From the NCBI GenBank assembly GCA_964647585.1, contig CAZYGG010000050.1:1-27874 (forward strand): 27,874 nucleotides of DNA, given 5' to 3'. Positions 15,933-23,730 of the stretch are shown one piece after another (position 1 is the stretch's first letter; the number at the start of each line of letters is the position of its first letter). The notes below the pieces were generated by a model. The model did not search any database and was not told the origin of the DNA. It saw only the letters and a program-made list of their open reading frames with translations. The position numbers and the translations under genes are program-made. This DNA comes from CAJINA01 sp964647585 (GTDB taxonomy: Bacteria > Desulfobacterota > Desulfobacteria > Desulfobacterales > CAJINA01).

Positions 15933-16664
15933 ATGGCCACAAAAACTCCATCAACTACTGAAATCATCTCGAGAGCTGAAGCATATGAAGGCGTCCAGGC
16001 CGGGATTGTCGGCCTGACGGATGTCTTGAAAAGCCCCTCCTATCAAGTGGCCCCGGGCGGCCCAACCATAAGGGGTGGTTCAAACAATGTTCAGAATGAT
16101 CATTGGCCGGCCTGGGCCCAATCAGTGTTGGTATTGGCTCTGTATCACTCGGAGAAAAACCCCCGTTTGGACTACTGGGAATACGGCGATACCTGGGGCA
16201 ATCGGCGCCTCAAGGAAATATCGGAGGAACTGAGATACTGGCTGCGATGGTCATTCCATCTTATCTCATCCCCCTTGCCCTATAGTGTGGCAAGGGGGGG
16301 TATCTTTCTGAAAGATGCGGCTGCTTTATCCGGGATTGGCATCATCGGCCGGAACAATCTGGTCATACATCCCCAATGGGGGCCGCGACTCAGGCTCCGG
16401 GCCCTCCTGCTTGAAAATGAGTTCCAAGCAACAGCTGCACTTGAGGGGTTTTCACCCTGTGAGGTCTGTAAAGTATTTTGCCGGAAAGCCTGCCCCGTGG
16501 ACGCTTTTCCCCATGGCAAGTACAGCCGGTTAGCCTGCAGTGACCAGATGAATGCCGACGAGAAAAATAGAGTGCCCTTTGGAGAAATTGGAGAAAGCGG
16601 GGCGCGTAATCTGGTGATCCGTTATTGCCGGGCCTGTGAAATGTCTTGTCCGGTGGGATCTTAA
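15933..16664 (+). CDS. Epoxyqueuosine-reductase-like iron-sulphur protein
   Basis: This 243-residue protein has the segment SGIGIIGRNNLVIHPQWGPR (133-152), which parallels the GLGWIGKNTLLI-type motif of epoxyqueuosine reductase QueG/COG1600 proteins. Two cysteine clusters for 4Fe-4S centres follow: C176-x2-C179-x3-C183-x3-C187-P and C232-x2-C235-x3-C239-P. The x3 spacing inside the first cluster differs from the canonical CxxCxxCxxxCP. It is shorter than QueG (about 350-380) and ends just after the second cluster, so the C-terminal part is missing or never existed. It may be a relative with another reductive role rather than the tRNA enzyme. The start has no strong ribosome-binding site, so it is uncertain. 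Confidence 0.78.
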   Translation: MATKTPSTTEIISRAEAYEGVQAGIVGLTDVLKSPSYQVAPGGPTIRGGSNNVQNDHWPAWAQSVLVLALYHSEKNPRLDYWEYGDTWGNRRLKEISEELRYWLRWSFHLISSPLPYSVARGGIFLKDAAALSGIGIIGRNNLVIHPQWGPRLRLRALLLENEFQATAALEGFSPCEVCKVFCRKACPVDAFPHGKYSRLACSDQMNADEKNRVPFGEIGESGARNLVIRYCRACEMSCPVGS

Positions 16665-16764
16665 AAGGAGCGGACTTATTGCAACAGTGCTTGATTTTGA
16701 TATACTCAATATATCTGCAATAGATGGTGAAATTGTGGTATTGGCATGCTGTTTCTGTCAATTA

Positions 16765-17763
16765 TCAGTACTCCCAGCGCCCCACTTCGATGAACCCGTC
16801 ACCACCTTTACACAGCCCCGCACGAGCCAATGTATCGATTAAAACCCCCTGTCGCTTTGCACGCTCGCCCTCGAATCTCGGCGTCATCATCGGTATACGG
16901 TTTATTTCGAGCAGCCAGGGTTTGAAATCTCGATCGATGGCGAAGTCCACCCCAAACAGTTCGAAACATAAGTGCCCCAGAAGCGTCTCGCTTGCTGCAA
17001 TCGCTGGTGCGACCGATCCCACTACGGCTCTAATCGCCCGCCCCATACCACGCAGGAGCGGTGACGGATCGAAACCTGCTGCAATCAGCGTGTCCACAAG
17101 GGATGGCAGATCGGTGGGAGCTTCCGGAGGACCCAGCCAGTCCTTTTTCGATATAGTGATCCATGCATCAAACCCTTCATCGGTTACAGGGACGGAGGCG
17201 TAGACGACGGGGCCCCAGCGGTGAAGCGAGGCCGTTATGCTACCCGGTTCACGGACAACGAGCAAGTATGCCCGCAGGCTGCAGCGATGGTTCGATATGG
17301 TGAGTAGGTGCTGGAGGCGGTGTTGGATCAGCCAGTCTCCCGGTCCGCTTACGAGGTCCATCGCCTTATCGGCTGTCTCTACCAGATAGATCCCGCGACG
17401 GCGCTGCAGTCGGGCGTTCTTGACGATCCAGGGGCCCCCCTGAGTATTAATCCTACGAAGGTCCGATGGGAATTCGGGCAAGAACGTCTCAGGCAGGACG
17501 GTTTTAGCGATTTCACGTCCCCTAGCTCGCACCAGCGTGTGCCACAACCGCCGCTTGCTGCTGATGTGCCGACACTCGGGAACAGCACCGCTCACCGCAT
17601 CCGGGCGTGTCGGACGCAATGCCGCCAGAGACTGTTCTATAAGATCTCCCGGTGAAGGAAGCCAGAGCATCCAGTTGTTGTTCTGATATCTCCAACCGAT
17701 GTGATCAAGGGCCTCTTCTTGCACACTGCTAGGGCGGTGCGTGCTTTTAACGATGATCGTCAT
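16765..17763 (-). CDS. Tubulin-tyrosine-ligase-like ATP-grasp protein
   Basis: This 332-residue cytoplasmic protein shows the hallmarks of the TTL/TTLL branch of ATP-grasp ligases. PWIVKNARLQRRRGIYLV (111-128) contains the ATP-binding Lys (K115) and the basic Gly loop. CSLRAYLLVV (161-170) parallels the family's FDLRVYVLVT strand, with R164. CFELFGVDFAIDRDF then KPWLLEIN (266-288) is almost textbook TTL, with the Mg/ATP ligands D273, E286 and N288. By family it would use ATP to ligate an amino acid (Tyr, Glu or Gly in eukaryotes) to a carboxylate of a protein or peptide. No tubulin is expected here, so another substrate is needed. The gene directly upstream on the same strand (88-bp gap) encodes a small protein with a Glu-rich C-terminus. 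The start at 17763 has a modest AGAGG site. The assignment to TTL-like ATP-grasp is strong; the substrate is inference. Confidence 0.82.
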   Translation of the reverse strand: MTIIVKSTHRPSSVQEEALDHIGWRYQNNNWMLWLPSPGDLIEQSLAALRPTRPDAVSGAVPECRHISSKRRLWHTLVRARGREIAKTVLPETFLPEFPSDLRRINTQGGPWIVKNARLQRRRGIYLVETADKAMDLVSGPGDWLIQHRLQHLLTISNHRCSLRAYLLVVREPGSITASLHRWGPVVYASVPVTDEGFDAWITISKKDWLGPPEAPTDLPSLVDTLIAAGFDPSPLLRGMGRAIRAVVGSVAPAIAASETLLGHLCFELFGVDFAIDRDFKPWLLEINRIPMMTPRFEGERAKRQGVLIDTLARAGLCKGGDGFIEVGRWEY

Positions 17764-17851
17764 GAACCTCTGGCGCGCAAAATGTGGTTAGGAAAATGAC
17801 ATTCAAGAGGGGTCTACCACCCGACTTGCTTGCCCCCCTATCCTTGATTAA

Positions 17852-18217
17852 TTATTCTGCTGTCTCGCCCTCTTCCTCTGGTTCTTCGTCCGAAATTCCG
17901 TCACCAATTTCGTAGTCACCGTCGTCGAGGTCATCGCCATTTTCGACATAAAGACCGGGACCGCTTAGGCAGCTGGGAATCAAGGTTGCGGGGTCACCAA
18001 AGCCATCCCCATCGGCGTCTAAATAGAGCATGTAAGGCTCGTAATCGCCATGGCTGAGGTGTCTTTCCAACGCCTTCGGACTGACGTTCAACAACTTGAC
18101 TTGATTGTTGCGTTTAATGTGACAAACATAGTCTCCTAACGCAACGCCTGGTGTGCTGGCTGCGCCGAACATCAACGCAAGTGTAATCTGAGCTCCTATC
18201 TTCTTTTTGCTTGCCAT
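17852..18217 (-). CDS. Small exported acidic protein with MopE-type metal-binding motif
   Basis: This 121-residue protein begins with a signal peptide (KKK then a hydrophobic core, cleavage probably near ALG-DY at residue 28). The mature part opens with DYVCHIKRNNQVKLLNVS and ALERHLSHGDYEP, a version of the CH...VS..AV..HL.HGD motif common in secreted bacterial proteins. Next comes YLDADGDGFGDPATLIPSC and GLYVENGDDLDDGDYEI, matching the DADGDGYGDP...C...DCDD.D repeat of MopE-like/thrombospondin-3-like Ca- or metal-binding motifs. The Cys of DCDD is replaced (Leu97). Only C32 and C83 remain and could form a disulphide. The last 15 residues are GISDEEPEEEGETAE, extremely acidic. The strong AAGGAGGGA site fixes the start. 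It leads a probable two-gene unit with the TTL-like ligase, whose possible substrate is this tail; alternatively it is simply an exported metal-binding protein. Confidence 0.8.
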   Translation of the reverse strand: MASKKKIGAQITLALMFGAASTPGVALGDYVCHIKRNNQVKLLNVSPKALERHLSHGDYEPYMLYLDADGDGFGDPATLIPSCLSGPGLYVENGDDLDDGDYEIGDGISDEEPEEEGETAE

Positions 18218-18223
18218 GGTATG

Positions 18224-18232
18224 TCCCTCCTT
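18224..18232 (-). promoter_or_regulatory. Strong ribosome-binding site of the small acidic protein gene
   Basis: AAGGAGGGA on the minus strand ends 6 nt before the ATG at 18217, the best Shine-Dalgarno match seen in this window. It implies high expression of the small protein relative to the downstream ligase, whose site is weak. Confidence 0.75.
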
Positions 18233-18277
18233 GATGATAAGAAATGATGAGAAATTGCTTTTTCAGCAATACAAATG

Positions 18278-18340
18278 CCCCCCGCAAGCGGACGGGGTAC
18301 CCCTTAAAGGACAGTTCTTTTTTACCGCCGCAAGCGGCGG
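18278..18340. repeat. Pair of REP-type hairpins (CCGC-AA-GCGG cores)
   Basis: Two hairpins with the same core are separated by about 27 bp. CCCCCCGCAAGCGGACGGGG is at 18278-18297 and CCGCCGC-AA-GCGGCGG at 18325-18340. Paired short GC hairpins with a CGC-AA-GCG tip resemble REP elements mobilised by RAYT (REP-associated Y1 transposases). No RAYT gene is in the window. They lie in the 5' region of the small acidic protein gene, with an additional ATTGCT/AGCAAT hairpin at 18254-18270. Confidence 0.65.
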
Positions 18341-18353
18341 GGAATATACCCAC

Positions 18354-19053
18354 AAGGATTTAAATGTTTTTCCTGGTTGTCCATAAAACTAGGTGACATC
18401 GCGTTATACAATTGAGAATACAGACGATTTGTAACAAAAAGCCCATTGGGGTATAATCTTTATATCTTCAGTTGGTTAGGTTATTATCACTTTAGCGAAG
18501 TGGATAACCAGGTTGTTTCTTTTAGATGTAACTATAAGAGTATCCGGATGACCGACATCCGGTATTATTCTGCATCGCTGGATGCGAAACCGTTAACCAA
18601 ACTAATGAAGCGAAAAGCTGAAATAGGGTGGCACCCTGAGAACCGCAAGGGAAGGGGCAGTGATGAAATTAATGCCTACAAATTTGATATTCCATAAAGG
18701 ATGAATAGTCAATATGTTAATTACTTCAGTGGGTTATCGTACTACAATGTGGTACCTGTTGCTGAAAAGGCTTATTGTCGATGGTCTCAGAGACAGGCGT
18801 CAAACTACTTTTGGAATCACCATGCAGCTCTCAAATTTTAAGAGAGATGATTACATGTATGCATTACGTATAGTGTGCGTTAATCGACAGATTCCGGCGA
18901 TATATTATGGGGATTTAAGACTTTAAAAATGAAAAATCAATAATTGGGGTGTCTGCTACGATCCCCTACATATCAATTGGCTGAAAAACTTGTGATATCT
19001 CCGACTTAAGCCAAAGTTCCCCGGACCTGTCGATATTTTATCTTATCTGGTCA
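18354..19053. other. AT-richer stretch without a recognised gene
   Basis: Base composition drops clearly below the flanking genes, and no family signature is visible. Two short plus-strand frames follow each other at 18548-18697 (49 residues from the ATG, ending ENRKGRGSDEINAYKFDIP) and 18714-18926. They could be a tiny operon, or fragments of one decayed or imported gene. Nothing recognisable is seen at 18927-19053 between this and the convergent activase gene. Confidence 0.4.
18714..18926 (+). CDS. Short ORF of unknown function, doubtful
   Basis: This 70-residue frame has an AAAGGA-like site about 11 nt before its ATG, overlapping the stop of the preceding 49-residue frame. It has a mildly hydrophobic N-terminal part (MWYLLLKRLIVDGL) and basic residues. 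No homologous family is recognised, and codon use is AT-rich relative to neighbours. It may be a real small gene, or a fragment of a transferred gene. Confidence 0.25.
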   Translation: MLITSVGYRTTMWYLLLKRLIVDGLRDRRQTTFGITMQLSNFKRDDYMYALRIVCVNRQIPAIYYGDLRL

Positions 19054-22000
19054 TCAGGAAACAGTTGTGATCCGATGATGCAAGCGCTGCGCCCGGAGGC
19101 AGAAGGCTTCCAGTTTGGCTGTGGTCAGTTGCGGGAAGGGTGAACCATCGCTCTCTATGGAGAGAAACGGCAGGTCTTCTACCTCTGCGAGGGTGGCGCG
19201 CAGTTTTTTATTGTGCGGGTCCGAAGCCAGCTTGTCCGCCGGGTTCATGACGTCGCTCAGGATTGCTTCCGAAAGGCGATTGGGCATACAACCGAAGGGC
19301 CCGATGGCGATCACCCCGCAGACATCGGTAACGATTTCGGAGAGGGAACTGCCGATGGTCAAAACTGCCTCGCCCATTAACTGGGGTGACATGAACGGGG
19401 CGGCCCTGGCGATGACCGCCTCCACCTGGACGGGCACCGGGTGCACGAGGCCGGAGGTGGCGAGGACCGATTTAATGCGGGTTTCATATTTGTGCATCGC
19501 GTTGCGCCGTAATTTCTGCCCGATTTTGCCCAGCAGTGACAATTCCGGCGGTCGGTTGATATGATCATCCAGGTAATCGATATAGTGCAGCCATTCGGCA
19601 ATGGGCGAGCAAATGGTCGCAAACCCTTTTTTGGCGAGCTTTTCGGTAATATTCTGGCGGGAAAGGGCATCCCGGCGAACGAAGATCTCGCCGGTCAACA
19701 GAACTAAAGGGACATCTTTACACGGCTGCTGCAATTCGATACGGCCTAGCCTGCGGGCCGTTTTTATTAGTTGTTCTTCTATATTCGGGTAACTGCCTTT
19801 TTCCAGGGCAGACAGGATTTTGGCTACCTCTGCATTGAAAATGGAGAGTGCTTCTACCAGATCATGGGCATTGGCCAGCAGCATGGCGCGGATATCTTCC
19901 AGCACGTCGGCGATCACCACAGCCCACCAGCCTTTCTTATGGAAATCATTGCCCATGTCGGTATAGGCGCTCTCTTCGTTGAGTGAAAATAGGGCGACAT
20001 CCGCCAGTTTGAGCCTTTTGACAAGATCCTCCATGAAGATAAAGTACTGACCGAACCGGCACGGACCGGTCCCGGTGGGCATGAAAAAAACCACGACTTC
20101 ATCTTTGCCGCGGCCGTTGCGGACATAGTTGAGCAGTGTCCCGGTGGTGAGGATCAGCGGGAGGCACTCCTTGCAGGAAGTGTTGCCCCGCCCAAGCTTC
20201 AACACCGCTTCATCAGCCGGTTTGTGGGCCCGGGTATTGTAACCGCCCCCGCGAAATACAGCTGCCAGGGCTTCCGATGAAAGTCCGCCCATGGACGGCA
20301 TCAAAATCGTTACCCGGGGGTGGCTCATGGGCAGCTGTTCTCCGGAAGATGTCATGACCATGGGGGTAAGTCCCTGGAGAAGGGTCCGGGCCGGCTTGAA
20401 TCCGTTTCCTCCCGGTGTAACCTGGCTAAAGCGGGTAAGTTGCCGGTACGCGGCCACTACATCAAAGAATGCCTCGATCCGGGTTTCGAGTCCGGCATCC
20501 GCAGTGTGGTTGTCGAGTTCAAGCGTCAGCGATGGTTTCTTGCCCATGATCTCCCGGTAGTAACCGATAATGAATGAATCCGGACCGCAGGAGAAATTGG
20601 TGATAAAAATACCAAAAAGCTGGGGATGGCGGGCCACCAGGCGACCCGACTTGAGGATCAATTGACCCATGCCCCAGTACATGTGCCGCTTGGTCCGCTC
20701 GCCTGCGAGCGGCAGAAAATCAAGGGGAATGACCATCACATTCCGGGAAGCGATCTTGTGCGGAATGCCCATGTTGGCTTCGTCGACAAAAGCATTGTAG
20801 GGCCTCCCGCAAAGCACCACGGCCATTTGATCCGGATCGGCTTCCAGCCGGGCGATAACCTCTGTGCCGATTTGTTGCATAGCCTGCTGGCACGCTATCT
20901 GTTTTTGCAGCGCGCGGCCAAAGGCCTTGTCTGCTTCCTGCCGGCTGACGCCCATCTGCATAGCAGTTTCCACCAGGGGGCTTCTGGCGCTGTCGAGGCC
21001 CCGGTCCAGATCTAATAGCGGGGTTAACAGCCGGGTGCCCTGTTTTGCAAGGGCGTTGATTTCTTTTCGAAAAGCAGCCCGCAGGTAAAAAGTTTCCCCC
21101 TGTACGAAGGGGCAGACCAGGGACCCCTGGCTGCCGTTCTGGTTGGGAATCGACCTGAAGTGCGGCAGAAACAGAAATTCGGGCGGCTGCTCGGATTCTA
21201 AAAGGGTATGGAAAAAGCCATGGGCCAGTTCGGCGGGGTAGCAAAAAGGGGCGTTTTTCTGATCGACACCCGGCAGCGACAGACTGCCGGGTAATACCGG
21301 TTCAAACCCGAGGTTACTGAAAAAATTAGCATACAGCGGGTAATAGGTGTTGACCAGGAAACTCCGGTTGAAACCGATGCGTCCGCGCCATTTTTCAGCG
21401 GGGATGGCCCCGGGCTGGGGGGCGTATTCTTCAAACAGGAGACGCTGCCTGACGCCCACGAGGTCAAGTTTGCCGATGTCGAGGTGGATATTTTTTCTCA
21501 GGTTGTCGTACCGGTTGCAGGCCCCGCCGAAGGGGAGCAGCTTCCCGTTGATGCTGAGGCGGGCAATTTTACAGCGGCGGTCACATTTTTCTCGGCCGCC
21601 GTTACAAATAAACGTGCGGCCGTAGGTGATTTCCCGGTCGGCCAGCACTTCCAGGTCAAAATGACCGGCGGGGATCTGGCCCTTGGCGATGCGTGTTTTT
21701 ATCTCCAGGGCGGCACCAAAGGCACCCATGAGGCCCGGTTCGGGGGGGACGACAATCGGCTTGCCCACCAGGGTTGCCATGGCCAGCGGGATGGCCTGGT
21801 TGTAACAGACACCGCCCTGCATGAACACTTTTTGACCCATCGGGCGATTGCCTTTGACCCGGTTGGTATAGTTCATACAGATAGAGTAGACCAGCCCGGC
21901 CACGATATCGGCATGGGCGACTCTTTCATGGATGGCGTTTTTTATATCCGAAGAGATAAAGGCGGCGCACTGGTCGTTAAAATTCGGCGGGCGGTAGCCC

Positions 22001-23421
22001 TGCAGGGCCACCGCGGCGATATCTTCCATCCGCAGGCCCAGGGTTTCGAAAGCCGATTCCTCCAGAAAAGAACCGGTGCCGGCGCTGCAGGCTTCATTCA
22101 TGGCGTAGTCAGAAGGCACGCCATTGGTGATGTAGGTATATTTTGCGTCCTGCCCCCCGATCTCAAACAGGGTGTCAACTTCCGGGTCAAAATAGACGGC
22201 GGCTGCGGCATGGGCGACAATTTCATTGATGACGCCATCGGTGGCTGCGTGGAGTCCGGCTATCTGGCGGCCGGACCCGCAGACACCGATGCCGGTGACG
22301 GTATACTGCCCGGGATCGATCCGTTGACGCACCTGGTTCACAATGGCTTCATAACAGCGGCGGGAGGCCGCCACCGGGTCACCGTCGGTACGCAGGTAGA
22401 TGGACGCCAGGATCGCATCGTCCGACCTGCGCATCAAAACGGCCTTGGTGGTGGTTGAGCCGACGTCGAGCCCTAAAATGCAGGTATCGCCGGGTTGGAT
22501 TTCCCCGGTTTCAATGGTCTTGAATTCAACCTGGCCGGCGGCTTGGGCCAGCGGAGGGAGCGTGTCGAAAGTTGCGGCCCGGGAGGCATACAGGGCCGGG
22601 ATTCCCGGGAAAGGGGCCGTTTCATTCTCAAGGGCCCAGAGGGCTGCGCCCAGGGCTTCCATATAAGGCGCCTGGGTGGGGACAATCAGTCCCGGAAGCT
22701 CGCGGCCAAGGTACGCGATCATCATCTGGTTCCGGGCGGTACCGCCCGTAATCATGATGTTGCGGCGCTCGACTTTCTTAAGTAATTCCAAGATTTTGTT
22801 AGCCATCATCTGGCCCAGCCCGGCCGCAACCCGGGATTTCGGAACACCTTTATTGGTGACATGGGTACAGTCGGATTTGCAGAAAACAGAGCATCTGCCC
22901 GAAACGTTGTACGGTGTCTCTGCGACCGCCCACTGGGCGGCTTCGGCGAGGGTGACGTTCATCCGGCGCAGCTGCTGCAGGAAAAATTCTCCGGTACCGG
23001 ATGCACATTTGTTGCCGGTCAGGACATTGATAATCCGTCCTTTTTGGTTAAGGACATAGACCATGAAGGTTTCACCCCCGGCCGACACGATAGCCGGGCA
23101 GTGGATGCCGGCGGGTTTGACGAGGGGGTAGGCGGTTTCAACTGCTTCCGGTTCGGAGATGGTAGACAAGTTTAAAAAGCGGCAGAATTTTCTTCCCGTG
23201 GCGGCAATGCCGGTGAACTGGTCGAGGTCAAGTTGTTCAAGCGCGTGGATCAGCGTCTGGCTGGGATTCCCATCATGGGGGTACAGGGCATAGTCGTGGA
23301 TGGTGGGGGTTGCGGCTGCCTGGCGGGGCCCCGGATCACCGGAGTTTTTTAAGCCTACCTGTACAATGGATACGGTAGATGCTCCCAGACAGACCCCCAG
23401 CGATTTTCTATCTCCAGGCAT
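19054..23421 (-). CDS. Fused BcrA/D-BadF/G-type acyl-CoA dehydratase activase (two ATPase domains plus DUF2229-type region)
   Basis: This 1455-residue cytoplasmic iron-sulphur protein has two ASKHA ATPase domains. Domain 1 (about 7-265) has LGVCLGASTVSIV, NKCASGTGEFF (C139) and GRCSVFCKSDC (C177, C181, C185). Domain 2 (about 315-573) has ILGLDVGSTTTKAVL, IGGQDAKYTY, NEACSAGTGSFL (C445) and NDQCAAF (C485). A four-Cys patch follows (C606, C613, C617, C635), and then a large C-terminal region starting about 680 (GRIGFNRSFLVNTYYPLYAN) of the DUF2229/2-hydroxyacyl-CoA-dehydratase-related type. The family uses ATP to inject a low-potential electron into a (R)-2-hydroxyacyl-CoA dehydratase or benzoyl-CoA-reductase-type enzyme. 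Domain 1 lacks the Asp and Lys of the phosphate loop and the Asp of GGQD, so only domain 2 looks catalytically complete. No separate dehydratase genes are adjacent. GGAGG 4 nt upstream supports the start. Confidence 0.9.
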   Translation of the reverse strand: MPGDRKSLGVCLGASTVSIVQVGLKNSGDPGPRQAAATPTIHDYALYPHDGNPSQTLIHALEQLDLDQFTGIAATGRKFCRFLNLSTISEPEAVETAYPLVKPAGIHCPAIVSAGGETFMVYVLNQKGRIINVLTGNKCASGTGEFFLQQLRRMNVTLAEAAQWAVAETPYNVSGRCSVFCKSDCTHVTNKGVPKSRVAAGLGQMMANKILELLKKVERRNIMITGGTARNQMMIAYLGRELPGLIVPTQAPYMEALGAALWALENETAPFPGIPALYASRAATFDTLPPLAQAAGQVEFKTIETGEIQPGDTCILGLDVGSTTTKAVLMRRSDDAILASIYLRTDGDPVAASRRCYEAIVNQVRQRIDPGQYTVTGIGVCGSGRQIAGLHAATDGVINEIVAHAAAAVYFDPEVDTLFEIGGQDAKYTYITNGVPSDYAMNEACSAGTGSFLEESAFETLGLRMEDIAAVALQGYRPPNFNDQCAAFISSDIKNAIHERVAHADIVAGLVYSICMNYTNRVKGNRPMGQKVFMQGGVCYNQAIPLAMATLVGKPIVVPPEPGLMGAFGAALEIKTRIAKGQIPAGHFDLEVLADREITYGRTFICNGGREKCDRRCKIARLSINGKLLPFGGACNRYDNLRKNIHLDIGKLDLVGVRQRLLFEEYAPQPGAIPAEKWRGRIGFNRSFLVNTYYPLYANFFSNLGFEPVLPGSLSLPGVDQKNAPFCYPAELAHGFFHTLLESEQPPEFLFLPHFRSIPNQNGSQGSLVCPFVQGETFYLRAAFRKEINALAKQGTRLLTPLLDLDRGLDSARSPLVETAMQMGVSRQEADKAFGRALQKQIACQQAMQQIGTEVIARLEADPDQMAVVLCGRPYNAFVDEANMGIPHKIASRNVMVIPLDFLPLAGERTKRHMYWGMGQLILKSGRLVARHPQLFGIFITNFSCGPDSFIIGYYREIMGKKPSLTLELDNHTADAGLETRIEAFFDVVAAYRQLTRFSQVTPGGNGFKPARTLLQGLTPMVMTSSGEQLPMSHPRVTILMPSMGGLSSEALAAVFRGGGYNTRAHKPADEAVLKLGRGNTSCKECLPLILTTGTLLNYVRNGRGKDEVVVFFMPTGTGPCRFGQYFIFMEDLVKRLKLADVALFSLNEESAYTDMGNDFHKKGWWAVVIADVLEDIRAMLLANAHDLVEALSIFNAEVAKILSALEKGSYPNIEEQLIKTARRLGRIELQQPCKDVPLVLLTGEIFVRRDALSRQNITEKLAKKGFATICSPIAEWLHYIDYLDDHINRPPELSLLGKIGQKLRRNAMHKYETRIKSVLATSGLVHPVPVQVEAVIARAAPFMSPQLMGEAVLTIGSSLSEIVTDVCGVIAIGPFGCMPNRLSEAILSDVMNPADKLASDPHNKKLRATLAEVEDLPFLSIESDGSPFPQLTTAKLEAFCLRAQRLHHRITTVS

Positions 23422-23472
23422 TTGCCCTCCGGTAGAGAAACAAACGTTTTGTGTCGGGCAACTACTTACTTA

Positions 23473-23632
23473 ATACCGATTGCCATAAGTACGCTCTGAT
23501 ATTTTGTCACTCTGAGCGGAGCGAAGAGTCCCCTACAAATTAAGGCTGTGCTTCGATGTGAGGGATTCTTCGTCGTTTCACTCCTCAGAATGACAGGATA
23601 GATAAACCGGAACATATTTTTGGTAATCGCTA
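23473..23632 (+). repeat. MITE-like element, family I, short form
   Basis: This 160-bp copy starts ATACCGATTGCCATAAGTAC and ends at GGTAATCGCTA, with the inner TGTCACTCTGAGCGGAGCGA and CTCAGAATGACAGGAT ends as in the 4934-5094 copy. It lies between the HD-GYP stop and the activase start, about 50 bp upstream of the latter, so it may occupy the activase promoter region. Confidence 0.85.
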
Positions 23633-23730
23633 CAGGTGCGCGTGTGAGCAGGCAGTCGATAGGGTAGTTCGCAGTAGAATATCAGCTTCAGGTCTTCTCT
23701 ATATAATTACGTGATGTTAGCATGAAACCC

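Noticed and set aside
18714..18926. Resemblance of the C-terminal IPAIYYGD to alpha-amylase sequence
   Set aside because: Eight residues without any other amylase motif and in a 70-residue frame are not enough; treated as coincidence.
21484..22458. 324-residue plus-strand open frame
   Set aside because: It lies wholly opposite the activase gene, which has unambiguous BcrA/D motifs in the same stretch. The composition is typical of a GC-rich antisense frame.
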